A DNA stretch of 64,000 bases from Brachypterus glaber (GCA_958510825.1 OY294047.1:46297365-46361364), one strand, 5' to 3'; shown: positions 39,901 through 54,900, counted from the first letter of the stretch. The notes: generated by a model from the letters alone, not told the origin. Numbers and translations are program-made.

Positions 39901-42900
39901 TGCAAAATTTCAAGCTTTAAGCTGTTCTGGAAGTGGGTATACAATTCCCGACATTCATACATACCCACATACATATATTTTTTAATAACAAATAACATTT
40001 AACCATACGGCCATATAAATGTATTAATTAAAAGCTGGTATCAACCCTCATAGTTAAAACAAGATTAAACCGCACACAAAAAAAAAAAACAAAAAATAAT
40101 TTATAAATACCTGGTTCCGACATTCAGCTTCGACATGGGCAAGTTTGGTCTGTGCCAGCTCCAGTTCCAACTCGCGGATCCTCTCGTCCTCGTTCACGTG
40201 GTCCACGGGGCTCCCCAACTCGTTCGATTCTTTGTTGTTTAAATAGTTACAGCAGCTTTCGCAACTCGAAATTTTACCCTAAAAACATATACGACGTGGA
40301 ATTCTCCGAAAAGTTTAAATCTGACCGCGATTTTTTTTAGGATGCGCTCAAATTACGTCTATTTTTTAAAATTTATTAAAAATCTGCTCAGATTTGATTT
40401 CTTAGCTCCTTGTTTAGTTTTCACCCTGTATATAGTAGATTTTGATAAGTCCCTTATGCGGACAAATATAAGGTTTCATGCGCATGACGTACTACATGAC
40501 GTGCTACCTGGCTATCGGCGATATTTCAGTGTAATTTGAAGAGTTCGTAAAACAGCACGGTCTCGACAATACGTTAAATTCGTCAGGGGCGCGATACTCA
40601 CGCCACTATCGCTTCCAAATAACAAAAATAACAATAGTTATTTATAATGAATCACGCTATGGAAAATACATCCAATAAATAACATTTCACGTAGAACGAG
40701 TTGCAAATAGGGCTTACGACATTTCTCCGAGGAAACATCATCTTGGGCCCAAGTACAAGAAGACACCTGGAACAATACAAGTAAGTCCCTTTTGCCTCAC
40801 GTCACAAAGGTCCTTCGATAAAACACCCCAGTGGTTAACACACCTAATTTTACAAAGAAAAACTACATTTATCCCAAATTTTATATATTCCCTTCTTTAC
40901 ACAAGCGCAAAAACAAGTTTAAGACGTAATTTTTTGTTTTTTCGAAACCAACTGATATGAAATTTGCGATTTTTAGACATTTTTGATCGCTGAATCCTTA
41001 CCTGACCTGATAACTATCAGGTCTGGTTTATTCACTAATAACCAAGACAAACCTACCTTCAAATCGTCCAACTCGGCCTTCACCGAATGTAACTGCGCGT
41101 CCAGCCTCTGCCGAATCGACTTATAGTCTTTGATGATCGCCGTGTTGTCCTTCATCTCGTTCTCGGCCTGGTGCACCTCCCTCTTTAGCATGTCCTTCAG
41201 CTGGCTGGTTTCGTCCATCATCAACTTGCGCTCCTCCTCGTAGCGGGCGACCACCATGCGCAGCTGCTCCACCTCGCTGGCCTCGCTTTCCCGCTGGTCT
41301 GCTTCCGCTGAATCCAACATGATAATGTCCCAGCTGTCTACACGGGGGGCATCCATAAATTATGTAACGCTGTCCCCCAACCTTTTTATGTTGATTTAAT
41401 TTTGTTTCCATACAAGATTATTATTGGCCTAAGCATTACCCATCCTTAAGAACACTAGATTGGTGACGCGGCCTAAAGTTGGTTTTAGATATTTAGCGCA
41501 GCCATTACAGGACTGGCGTGATGACAACCAGAGTCGCGTTGCCATGGTTTGTTTACTTGCGTAATCTACTACGGCAGGCTAGCATCCCTACTCTCAATTT
41601 CCCTACTACCTAACATTCCTACTCCATAACACCCCTACTCCAAAATCAGGCCTATTCCCATGTACCATTGAAATTCCATTCAGTATTGATAAATATTACA
41701 ATACCATGAAGTTTCAATACATTTGACATAAATGACCTTGCAATGTTTGTCAATATTGCCACAAATTTCAATCTCAATGGTACATGAGAATAGATCTGTA
41801 GTACTCCGTACTATATGCACCCAATTAGACAAGGGGTCGTCCATAAAATACGTCACGCAAATTGACCAAAATTCATACACTTTCTCGCGTTATTAAAGGC
41901 TGTAGAGATTTTATATTTTGGCTTAATGTAGAATGTTTTTACTGTAGACTACCAATCTAGTATCCTTGACAACCTAAGTGCGTTACTTAATTTATGGTTC
42001 ACCCCACGTTACACAATGGCAAAAATAGGTTAACTGTAACCTGTAATCAGTCTTTAAGCCACTGTGATAGAATGACAGATAAAAAAATGCAATATTGGTA
42101 TTTTTTCCAAAATTTTTAGGAAAAGATTCATATCAATGTTTTCTTTCAACAAGAGCCTTAATATCCAAACTATTTAAAAATTTGTTGATGGAGATTTCTG
42201 GGGACTATAGTATATTCAACTTCAAGGTTCAGTAGAAATAAATACAAGAATCGCGCACGCGGCAGCTGGCGCGTGGTTTCATTGGTTAGAACACTCGAAT
42301 GTTGCGAGAGTAGGGATGTAGAAAATTAAACAGGTCAATACGTGAGTACTTGCGATGAAGCGTACAATGCATTGCAATGGTACCGTTTGGTTTTCTATAT
42401 ATATTTTGTTTTGAGTCCTACCCTGTCACCGTTGTTGTCACGTGCGTTTGTTTACACTGTATTTTGAAGTTGAATATACTATAATTTAATTTATTCAGTG
42501 TTACAGAGCCCTTTTAGTTGTGCCTATTAAGTAAAACGGCAGACTAACATCTCTACTCTAAATTTCTCTACTCCCTAACATCCCTACTCCATAACATCCC
42601 TACTCCACAACAACTCTACTCCGTAACATCTCTACTCCATAACATCTCTACTCCGTAACAACTCTACTCCACACTATATGCACTTTATTAGCCACTTAAT
42701 AATAAATGAGCAGTTAAAAGAACAAAGAATATTCTTCTTCTAGATTATTTTATTTTTTTCCTAGAAAACGTTTATCTTTAAATGTAAATCTAGAACAATC
42801 ATAAATGAATTATTCTAAAAGCATCAATGACCGCGTACTCTTAACATGCACTAATATGTAAGTAATTAATAAACTGAATTCATTTTTGACAGTGACTTAG

Positions 42901-45900
42901 CATGACAAATATTCTTTTGAGTTAAGACAAGTGGTTAATCGAGTGTCTATAGTGTGGAGTAGAGTTGTTACAGAGTAGAGATGTTATGGAGTAGAGATGT
43001 TACGGAGTAGAGTTGTTGTGGAGTAGGGATGTTATGGAGTAGGGATGTTAGGGAGTAGAGAAATTTAGAGTAGAGATGTTAGTCTGCCAAAAAAACTACA
43101 GAAAATAATGTATTTACCTTTCAACGCAATAAAATCGGCTTCATATTTTCTTAGTTTCTTAACTTTAATGCTACAAGCTAACTTGATGAGCTGTCTCGCT
43201 ACATCTTCAGTACGGCACTTTTTTGGTAGGAATACCCTAAAATACTTGAGGATTCCTTCGAAATCCAATTGGAGAAGATCTTTCTTACATAACTAAAAAA
43301 ATTAAGAATTTTTGCAATATACTTGTTAGATTAAATTTTTATAGAGGGTTTATTTGAAATAGGGTGCGAAATTTAAAAGGGTGATTCTACATCATAAAAT
43401 ATGACAAAGTTTCTATAAACATATGTCTAAAAATGCGTCGTAAGAGAGCTAAGCCCCTCTGAAAATGACTAAAACAATCGGTTTTTATTTAATAACTCAG
43501 GAACCCTTTGAGATATAGCAACGAGGTTTTGCACGTGAAATAATCTTAATAAGGCCCATCTTCGTATGTTATTTTCATGTACTTATTTTAACCAGGGGTG
43601 TGCGTAACGGGGGAGGCTTATCAGTTTTTTTGTCCCAAACTTTTTTCTGTGTAATTTTTTTGTAATTTTATTTTTAGAGTATGATTCCTAAGGTCAAAAT
43701 ACATTAAAAAGACACCCTTTTTGTAATACTGTAGGATTAACCGTTTTCGAGAAAATTTCATTTGAATGTGAATTTTCACGGTTCGAGGACGAAAAATTAA
43801 ATACTAAAATGTTGAAAAGCAAAATTTTAATGATGCAGAGTTATTCTATAGATGCAGAGTTATTCTATTTTAAAAGCTAAGAAAAAAATCCATACATGAA
43901 GGACGAAAAATTGCTTTTAGGAGACCATAACTCCCTTAGGATTGATTTTTGGAAGCATCTGTATATGAGTTTTTTTTTCTTAGTTTTTGATGTACATTCA
44001 CACTGCATCATTGAAATTTCGGTTTTTAACATTTTAGTAATTAATTTTTCGTTCTCGAACCGTGAAATTATCACATTGAAATGATTTTTTCTCGAAAACG
44101 GTTAATCCTACAGTATTACAACAAGAGTACCATTTTTATGTATTTTGATATGAGAAATCATATTCTAAAAATAAAATTACAAAAAAGTTACACAGAAAAA
44201 AGTTTAAGACAAAAAACTGATAAGGCCCTCCCGTTTTGCACACCCCTGGTTAAAATAAGTACATGAAAATAGCATACAAAGATGGGCCTTAGGATTAGTT
44301 CAAGTGCAAAACCTCGTTGCTATATCTCAAAGGGTTCCTGAGTTATTAAATAAAAACCGAATTTTTTAGCCACTTTCAAAGGGGTTTAGCTCCCTTACAA
44401 CTTTTTGTCATATTTTATGATGTAGAATCACCCCTTAAAATTTCGGACCCTATTTCAAATACACCGTGTATAATATTTTAATTTAGATTTCCTAAAAAGT
44501 ATCACACAGACTGACATTTTGAGTTAAAATAAAGCTTACCATTAAAAGAGCTAGTGCTATTTGAAACAAAGTATCGATACCCTGTAAGAGAAAGACGTCG
44601 ATAATGTGGAACACAAAATACAAGGGAAATCTGGCAGTAAAAAGGGTTAAAAACCATTGGGATGCAAACATATGGGTCTCTATGCTGTGCTCCTTGAAAT
44701 GGGTCCAAAGAGGCTCTAGTTGTTCCTCCATTAACCTGTTCAGTTGGTAGAGGCGAAGGTAGAGATTGTCAAAACCGTCTTTGTAGAGGTCCCTCAAACC
44801 GTAATCGTACATCAACTTTACCAAGACGCAGAATGCCTGCTCTTCTGGCATCTGAAATTATAAAATGAGGTTGTAAAGATGTTTTTACGTAATTATAAAT
44901 GTCAAAGAGTGACCTACACTTGTACAATAACACTGCTCTACAAAAAAAAACTTATCCAAGGACTAGACCTATCATGCCTTAAGTATTTTTGTGTGCTGAA
45001 ACCGAATTTTCGATTTAAAAAACTTTCTACCGCGTAGATTTCGAGTAAATCCCGGGTTTTATTAGATGGGTTACACAAGCCCAAAAAAGTAAACTTTTTC
45101 GGATGCATCCGAGAACAAATTTAAATCGTGGGGTAGGATTAGGGGGCACTGAGCAAAATAGTTGGTTTTAATTATATGCTTTTCATTATCGCTTATAACT
45201 TGGGCTTTTTTTAAGAGAGATTCATTAACTTTTTGTCTTTTCCTTCGCCCTTGGAGAAGAAAACATTTTTTTTGTAGACCAGTGTAAGCGAAGAAGAAAG
45301 GCTTCGCAAAAACTCTAGAACAGCACATCAGGCGAAAAATCTAGAACAGCCCAGCGGCGCGAAAACTCTAGAAGGTTCCATGCTGTGTATAGAAGTGAGC
45401 AGGCGCCGTACGCCGATTCATTCAGTAATTCAATGAGAAGTTAGTCAGTAAGTCAGTCAAGTAGAAGTGTTTAGAAAGTAGTGAAAAGTGTTCTTGAGTG
45501 TTGTAAAGTAGTATTATTGTTAAATAAGTTTTTTAAAATAAATGTTTGTTCTGTTTTGGGAATCTTGTCCCTACTAAACACTTCTGTACTTACATGTAAA
45601 AGAAGTGTGGCAGCTAGGAAACTAAGACCTTGGCAGTATCCAACTTCAGAATCGTAAACAGCATAAGCTTTGCTCACTCTGTGCAACGAGTCCTGACCCA
45701 ATCCTCCTGCTTCCTTGAAGAAATCATGAGCGGGGAACGTTCTAGCTATGTCTCTCATAATAACTGTCTCGCATGAACTTTCCTAAAATAATAACAACAT
45801 TCTGTGGTACACTCTTTACACCAGAAAATATTTATCAAATTTACAAAGTATATTTTCAAAAAAAAGGAACAATGCAACCATTTAAATCTAGTATCGACTG

Positions 45901-48900
45901 AAAGTGCTTTTTTTTCCTCTTATTGGAATAGACAATATTCCTCGCGAATGGGTTAATGGAAATATAAAAAACCGATCCAGAATAATTTTTGACATTGAAC
46001 ATTTTAAATAAAAATATCCTAGACTAGGATTTCTAGCTTACAACTATATGGCCAGAGTTCTAAGAGAATTTTTTTTAACAGCAATTATTTTTATCTGGCA
46101 CGTGTCAAATTGTTCGTCCAATCGGGACGTTGCATAATTTTAGACTCATTTAAACTAATGTATTTTTATCCAGTCCACGTGGAGTGATTATAGCCCTTTA
46201 ACGTTCGACCCTATCCAATCATATTTCACAAAAGATTTAGCCACACCCACAAGGCATTTGTAGAAATAAGTATTTACTGGGCCGGCTTTAATTTGTTTTA
46301 TTTGTGTTCTGTGCGTCGAGCTATATAAGATAAATGCGTATTTAATATAATAAAATTTAATTACGCCCCTGCCTCATATCTCATATTTATCTGTTTTAAA
46401 TGTGAACATTCTACTATAAATGTGACACAAACTATACCTTAGTTATAAGTATCCTGTAGTTATCCATCATATCGGTATCCTCCGAGCCAGCCAGGCGTTG
46501 CCAAACTTCGCCACGCAGAGCTTCCGGAATTCCCATTTTAACCAACGCTGTCAGCTGTTTTGGCCTCTGTTTCGTCGATTTCCATCGATTCAAAACGTCG
46601 GCCCAACTCTCCAAAACATCTTCAGAACAATCTTTCGAGACTAGACCGGTTCCGCTTAGCAGAGGTTCATCCCCGTCTAAAAAGAACCTTAACATTGTAC
46701 CATAGCGGTTAAAGCTTTTCCAGAAAAAGAGTTTAATTATATTTTGAGAAAAATATGTAACAATTAATTAATTAAGAGAGCTGCCTGTCAAATATTGCAC
46801 ATATGTTATATGGGTTTTTTTTACAGAAAGCATGACGTTTTTAAGGAAACGGCTAATCTTTTACCACTATTTTATCTACTTTTTATTGCAAATAAACACG
46901 AATCATAAATTGAAACCTGATCCCTTATTTCTTTCGTTTTAAGATACCGTCAAGTGGGGTGACTTCGGACTGTGTGGATGACACATCGTTGAATCCAGAA
47001 TTAATGAAAACTAAGAAGATGCCGTTTAAATATTATATATTTTTGGACTTACCTGACTGATATTCGTCTTTAGGAGTTAAATCTATAGACGTAATGCTAG
47101 GCGACTGTATAAGACTAGACAAGTTCAAATTAAGATTCAGCAGGTTTCTGTCCAACTCTCCCGAAGTTTCCATGCTCAGTACTTCATAATAAATTTCATT
47201 TAGGTCCTCTGTAGCTTTCTGAATAAAAAAAATCAGGTTGAAACAGATCTAGGGGTTGCTAAAATCAGCTGTCAGAAAGAAACGTTTGTAATGGGACATA
47301 CAAACAAGAGTATACCCTTGTTTGTTGGTACCATTTTATTTAAAAATAAACCGTTTGCCCGCCTTCGCATTGCGCAGTCGCCACTCAGCGTACATCGCCG
47401 TAGGAAATAATTGGCAGACTAACATCTCTACTCTAAATTTCTCTACTCCCTAACATCCCTACTCCATAACATCCCTACTCCACAACAACTCTACTCCGTA
47501 ACATCTCTACTCCATAACATCGCTACTCCGTAACAACTCTACTCCACACTATAGACACTCGATTAGCCACTTTTCTTAACTCAAAAGAATATTTGTCATG
47601 CTAAGTCACTGTCAAAAATTAATTCAGTTTATTAATTACTTACATATTAGTGCATGTTAAGAGTACGCGGTCATTGTTGCTTTTAGAATAATTCATTTAT
47701 GATTGTTCTAGATTTACATTTAAAGATAAACGTTTTCTAGGAAAAAAATAAAATAATCTAGAAGAAGAAGATTCTTTGTTCTTTGAACTGCTCATTTATT
47801 ATTAAGTGGCTAATAAAGTGTGGAGTAGAGTTGTTACGGAGTAGAGATGTTATGGAGTAGAGATATTATGGAGTAGAGTTGTTGTGGAGTAGGGATGTTA
47901 TGGAGTAGGGATGTTAGGGAGTAGAGAAATTTAGAGTAGAGATGTTAGCCGAAATAATTAACACCGCCATTTCCTTTTGCAATTAAGATTTGTGCTAATG
48001 GTAATTTCTAGTTCGTCTGCATTAAACGGTTTAGATAAGCTTAATTTTTATTTTGAACATATCCTGGATAAATAAAATTAACATAAGACCAAAGATTAAA
48101 AATTATAAAGATATTGCACCCGGCGGAATTCCTTTGTTGTTTTGCCTTTCGTTTCATTGACCTTGGCTCTTTAAATCTCTTTAAATAGGAAACAGCGCTG
48201 TTGTCAGATCACTATTTTAAAGAAAAATAGACGTTGTCGGGTTTCTTGCATATAAAATAAATTTATTTTTTTTTCTAGGGGATATTTTTATGGCTAAGGA
48301 AGAAAAATATACATATTAACTAATCTATCGATTTTAAGTGTTTTAATCCAAATATTTCTGTTTTTCATGTCAAAAATAGAAACTATAGTTGTTACGTTAC
48401 TATTTTGACTATTACTGTCTAGTCTAGACAGTCTAGATCTTATAAAAATTATTTAATTTTTTATTTAGTTACATTACACAAAAAACATCAAGATACACAG
48501 TATTTTTCTTATGAAATGTAAAACAGTACAATTTTACTGTCTTATATGGCAGCATAACCACAGAAATCTAATTTAATAAGCAAGTTCGCATTTATTTAGG
48601 AATAGGCAACCCATTAAACAGCTATGTATTGTATTAAATATAAAACCAAGAAAACTAAAGCTAAATGAAAATCATATTTTCTGATTGACATACCGACATA
48701 TATAAATTTGTACGCTCTTTATAATTATTTTGTGCTTTGCTTTTCTTAAAAATTAATAAAAATTAGAAAATTTTAAAATAAGAAACTTCATATTTTTTCG
48801 GGATCGTAGGAAAAATAGTGTACATAACTCGTTGGAAAGTGTATTTCATACACTGGTGGGGTTTCCTCACTCACCTAGCGGCTCGTTCGTAAACCTTCAC

Positions 48901-51900
48901 ACTCGCGTGAAATATATCACTTTCCACACTATAGTGTGAATACACTGGTGGGGTTTCCTCACTCACCTAGCGGCTCGTTCGTAAACCTTCACACTCGCGT
49001 GAAATATATCACTTTCCAACTATAGTCATGTAATATACTAATTTATTAATATAAAAAAGTATTATTGTATATATTTGTGATATGTATTATTTGTGATTTA
49101 ATAAAGAAAAACAAATGTGCAAGTTAAAATAATGTAATTTTAGTTTTAAGAGGATGAACCGCATAAAATGTATTACGGGTGGAAACACCCATTGTTAAAA
49201 TCGACCAAAAAATCAAAAATTGTCTTTTTTGAATTTTTGCTAAGTAATGTCATGAAACGTCGAGAAAATGTGAAAAAAGTGGGCGTTAAAAAAATGTCTG
49301 TCTGTCTGTAAACCTTATAACTTTTTAAGGGAATGCCCGATTTGAAAAGTTCTTTCACCAAACGATTCAGGACCTTTTCTATTTGCGTCACACTAAATAT
49401 GGTTAACATTAGCGTAGATCACGGGGGGCAAAATGGACAAAAACTATCATTTTTAGCGATATCTCACTTATTATTTATAGTCAATATTTTTTGCATAAAT
49501 GAAAATAATGTTTAATTCCCTACAAAAACATATGTAATCATTTTTACCATAGGACTATTAGTTTCCGAGATATGTATCACAATTTTAATAAATTTTGATA
49601 ATTTTTATATTTTTAATTAGATGTCAAATTTTGAGACTAGTAAAATTTCCATCATAGGTAAAATTAATTTTAATTCATTTTTCTTTTAATAAATTTCTGA
49701 TAATGGTGCGGCCAGAAAAACAATCCGATAAAGCTACAAAGAAAAAACAAAAGCAAACTGACCAAAAATACAGGAAAAGTAAAGTCAATTTAATATCTTA
49801 TTTTATAAACTCCCTCATTTTTCCACCCTTCTAGAAATGGTACCCCTTTCACATTTTTCTTGTATTTTAATAAAAATATTATATAGATCAAAATTTCGCT
49901 TTTTTTTTGTCACAGGATAAGTTTTTCATCTCCTAAGGTTGCTGGAAACTAAAGAACAAAACTTCATAGTCCTGGTTTCCAACGATTTTTTTATGCATTT
50001 TTAGGCAGTTATATTTAGGTAGGTACAGTTGGACCCACAAAAAACGCAAGATTTAACTATGTTAAAATGTCAATTTTACTAATTATTTTATAGTTTAAGT
50101 AAGATTTTAAGAAATAGGTTAGATTAATTTGACAATTAATTGTCATTTTTTTCAAAGTTTATTACAGAAAATGCATGCGAATAATGTCGAATATTAAAAA
50201 AATAATAATAAATAATAAACTGAAAAAACATTTAGAATATTTAATCAAATCAAAAATTAAAACACAATATTTAGTAAATCTTATGAAAAAATAAAATTTT
50301 GAAATCTACTAACCAAACATATTACTTTTTGAAAATTATGATTTTCGTTTAAAAAAAGGTTTTTTCCGGAGGTTTTTTTTTTCGCTTTTTTAATCTTGGA
50401 AATATCAATGGGGCGACGGGCGATGGTTTTTGACCCAGGAAAATTTGTATTGTTTATAGCATGTACCGCTTCTTGTAAATGGTATTCTCTCAAATAATTA
50501 AGTAAATTTTTATCCTGTATTGCATTTGATATCTTCTTTCTTTCCGAGTCTGCACGCCCTTTCCTCCCCCATAAATTCTTTCTTCAATCTTAACCATTAT
50601 TCTTTTTTCTATGATCTTAACACAACTCTCCGAAACACTAAATAACCTTGCCACAATTAAAGGTCTCTATAGAGATCACTAGCCACAATCACTTTCTTAC
50701 ATCCTGCTTCCAATATACTAATAGTTTGAGATTTCTTAACGTTTCTTAACGCATTTCTAATTACTTTATAATTATTATAAGTAATTTTGACAAATATTGT
50801 CAACATGACAACGACTTTGTTTGTATTGTAATTAATGAATTTACGCAACTAAATTTTCAATATTTTTTTTTTTGGATTCAACTGTACACAATTAATAATA
50901 CTTTTGTCAGATAATATTTTATAGTTACCAAATGCTTACCAAAATATAGAGAATTTTGCACCAAAGAAACGTTGTAAAATACTAACACTGATCTAGGATA
51001 ATCTATTTTACATTATGAAGAAGTTCAATAACTGAACAATATTAAAACAAAACGATTATCACAATATTCAAGGTTAATTATAACAGATGTGGTCCATTTA
51101 ACATTGATTGGTATAACAAATATACTGATTAATCATAATAAGTATTACTATTTTATATTACTATTAATAATAGTATTTATCAGTGCTAAAGTCATACTTT
51201 AAAAATTATATAGAGATATCAATAACAACAACAATTTTTAAAATACCGACAATTTATATCTATATTATTAACACGTGAAGATATGCAATTCTTCGTATTC
51301 TATTGAACACTCCTTTTTTCTTTTTTTCCAAAATATATTTAAATTTATTGATCCACCTTAAGTTCTAAAAGGTTCATAGTTCGAGACTCGACTCGACCTC
51401 GCCTGTTTATTTCTTCTTTCGACCTTGAAAACCTTTAATTTCTCATCTAGGTGCACAAATTATACCAAAACGTCTTTGTACAACTAAGATGACTATTTAA
51501 CTTACAAGAAAATAATTTAGTATAAATTACCACAATTTGACTTAAAAATAATCCTCAAAAAAAACATTCATTTGGTCATAAAAATAAGACTTTTTGACCA
51601 ATTTGGTCTAGGATGAAGGACTATAGTATATTCAACTTAAACAAACGCTCGTGAAAACAACGAATTTAGTGACAGGGTAGGACTCAAAACAAAATATTTC
51701 TATATAACGTACCATTGCAAGCATTGTACGCTTCATCGCAAGTGCTCACGTACTGACCTGTTAAATTTTCTACATCCCTACTCTCGCAACATTCGAGTGT
51801 TTTAACCAATGAAACCACGCGCCAGCTGCCGTCGTGCGCGATTCTTTTGTTTACGTCTACTCTTGAAGTTTTGTACGTTGTGCAATAAGGAAACGTTTAT

Positions 51901-54900
51901 TATTATTTGGTTGGCTTTTTTACTTTTTACTTAAAAGTTATAAACTATAAAAAATGCTATATTTTTTTGAAAAATCTTACCAAAGTTTACCTTTTTTATA
52001 CTTATAGGTAGAAAAATATTAATTGACATAAATAAGTATAATATTTGGTTTATTTTACCAATATTAAAACTTTAAGGTAAATTTATTATTAAAGGATAAA
52101 TATTCAGTTTAATACCATTTTTTACCAATATTGGTAAAATTATGTTTGGCTATGGTTTATTGTCCTTATTTTGCTTCTTGGGTATATTAATTAAAAAAAA
52201 AACACTGTTCAAAATATTGAACAGAGAATTTTTCAAGATTACAATTAAAATAATTTTGATACATTTATTATTTAAACAAAAGTATATTTACTAGATTTAA
52301 GGTTATAAAGTAAAAACCAAAACGAACACACGTATTGATCGTCCTCACACAGGGTTATATCAATAACGTAGTTTTGCTAAAGATCACATATTATTATGAT
52401 TTAAATTATATATAAGAAAAAGACATCTACCAATAAAGTATCATTCAACAGTTTGATCATTGTTTTATTACACCTATTTTAGGACAGGGGACGCTTTGTC
52501 TTTTAATAATTTGTTTTAGAACTCTCACCAAGTAATTGCCCTGTTTACAGCGTTCAGTTATTTGTTTATGAGGTCCTTCGAGAAGAAATTGAGCTGGTGA
52601 CATCCTGTGGAAGTGGATTTGGTGACAACAACAACACAACAACGGCCGTAAGTCACGACACATATTCACTTAAATCACAGACACTATTCGCTCCGAAAAA
52701 TAAGTACGAGTCACTACACCTTACGACACGGAACTAAAAACCTTGCAATAGGTAGTGTACTGCAAAAAAAAAAAAAAAGCCGAGTCAGTAATTGTCGGCA
52801 AATGAACTATTGAATGTACAAAATGTATCTACTTGGTCAATAAATATTATTATTATTGAAACTGCAAAATAAACAAAAATATAAATTCTACCGAGTGGAA
52901 AGAAACCACAAGGGGATATTAGAATTAAGGTGCCAGAAGATAAAAAGGCAGAAATACAACGACTCCATAGGCCTTACAACCCTATGGTAAGAACCGCTCC
53001 AGAAGTCCAACGAGGGTCTGCATTCCACAGAGGCACAAGTCCAGGGATCCAGGTCACTCCAGAGTCCAGAGGGCAACAATAAAGAAATTTGAAAAGGCCG
53101 TCCTGCATCCAAAGAGGTCCAGGACATCAGAGGCCGAGAAACAGCTCCAGAAGTCCAGCGAGGGTCTGCATTCCACAGAGGCACAAGTCCAGGGATCCAG
53201 GTCACTCCAGAGTCAAGAGGGCATCACGAAAGAAATTCCCAAAGGCCGTTCTGCATCCAAAGAGGTCCAGGACATCAGAGGCAGAGGAACAGCTCCAGAA
53301 GTCCAGCGAGGGTCTGCATTCCACAGAGGCACAAGTCCAGGGATCCAGGTCACTCCAGAGTCCTGAGGGCACCAATAAAGAAACTTGAAAAAGGCCGTCC
53401 TGCATCCAAAGAGGTCCAGGACATCAGAGGCCGAGGAACAGCTCCAGAAGTCCAGCGAGGGTCTGCATTCCACAGAGGCACAAGTCCAGGGATCTAGGTC
53501 ACTCCAGAGTCAAGAGGGCATCACGAAAGAAATTCCCAAAGGCCGTTCTGCATCCAAAGAGGTCCAGGACATCAAAGGCCGAGGAACAGCTCCAGAAGTC
53601 CAGCGAGGGTCTGCATTCCACAGAGGCACAAGTCCAGGGATCCAGGTCACTCCAGAGTCCAGAGGGCAACAATACATAAACTTGAAGAGGCCGTCCTGCA
53701 TCCAAAGAGGTCCAGGACATCAAAGGTACTACGCAGCTCCAGAAGTCCAAAGAGGATCTGCATTCCACAGAGGCACAAGTCCAGGGATCCAGGTCACTCC
53801 AGAGTCCAGAGGGCACCGAAATAAAACTACAAAAGGCAGTTCTGCATCCAAAGAGGTACAGGACATCAAAGGCACTACACAGATCTAGAAGGCTAGAGAG
53901 GGTCGGAGTTCCACAGGGATCCAGAACCACTCCAGAAGTCAAGAAGACATATCAACAACTCCAGAAGTCCAATCAACATAGCACGCAATGGAGCAAATAA
54001 ACCGCATTGCCAGCGATCAACAAAAATTGGGAGATGACATTTACAAGTCCCTCACCAATGCAAAAAAAGAGCCCTACATAAGAAGGACAAAAGAAAATAG
54101 TGAGAAACGCCGTCAAGCAGCACGCTCACTATGGGAACCCTTCAAGAAAAACCACCAGAAAGCTCTGCAAACTGGGATGATGGACCACAACTACTTCAAA
54201 GAAAATTACTACGGGAACGTTGAGTCATCCTTTCGAGAATTAGAAAGACTACTCATAGAATATGAAGAGCAGGATCCATCTCAAATGAAACAATTCCAGG
54301 ACCAAATGGTCCAAGAAAGAAGAATAAAATTACAAGCCACGATTTTTCAAGAAATATCAGCCAAAATTGAAGACATCAGAAGAAGTCCAGAACTAGATGC
54401 TTCAATGTATGAAAGACGCCGAGAACAGTTAGAAGAAGAATGGAGAAGATGCAAGGATCGACATGAAGAAATCTTTATGAAAGCAGAAGACTATGAAAAT
54501 GAATACTTCAAGAACAACGCATTCATAATAATGGAGAAAAGGGTCCAAGACGCCGTAGACCACATAGTCAAGCAGTTAGAAAAGGCACGTCAACAGCAGA
54601 ATCAAACAGCGTGTCACTTACCTGAAGTCAAAATTCCCATCTTTTCCGGAAACTACGAAGACTGGTCAACATTCCATGACATTTTTTCCAATATGGTGGA
54701 TAATAAGCAACATTTGAAAAACGTGGAGAAAATGCAGTATCTCAAATCTAACCTAAAAGGAGAAGCCTTGAAATTAATTCGCAACTTACAAATTAATGAT
54801 GCGAATTATACTGCAGCATGGGAAACCTTGAAGAGCCGTTACGACAACAAGAGGATTCTGGTAAAAAAATTGCTGGACAAAATCCTGAACTTTCCGAAAA

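Noticed and set aside
41340..41880. Pair of TCCATAAATTATGTAAC-like motifs as the ends of one MITE
   Set aside because: The two motifs are similar in texture, but clear inverted ends and a target duplication could not be shown.
45100..45580. Solo LTR in a RABGAP1 intron
   Set aside because: No partner LTR, no target duplication and no clear ends; kept only as a low-confidence note.
50281..50848. Two minus-strand ORFs with some resemblance to helix-turn-helix parts of DNA transposons
   Set aside because: Too short and degenerate; no catalytic residues or convincing motif, and stops separate them.
53385..53942. Overlapping ORFs of 150-167 codons on both strands in the BEL leader
   Set aside because: They arise from tandem repeat units whose length keeps frames open; products are repeats of the same phrase on both strands.
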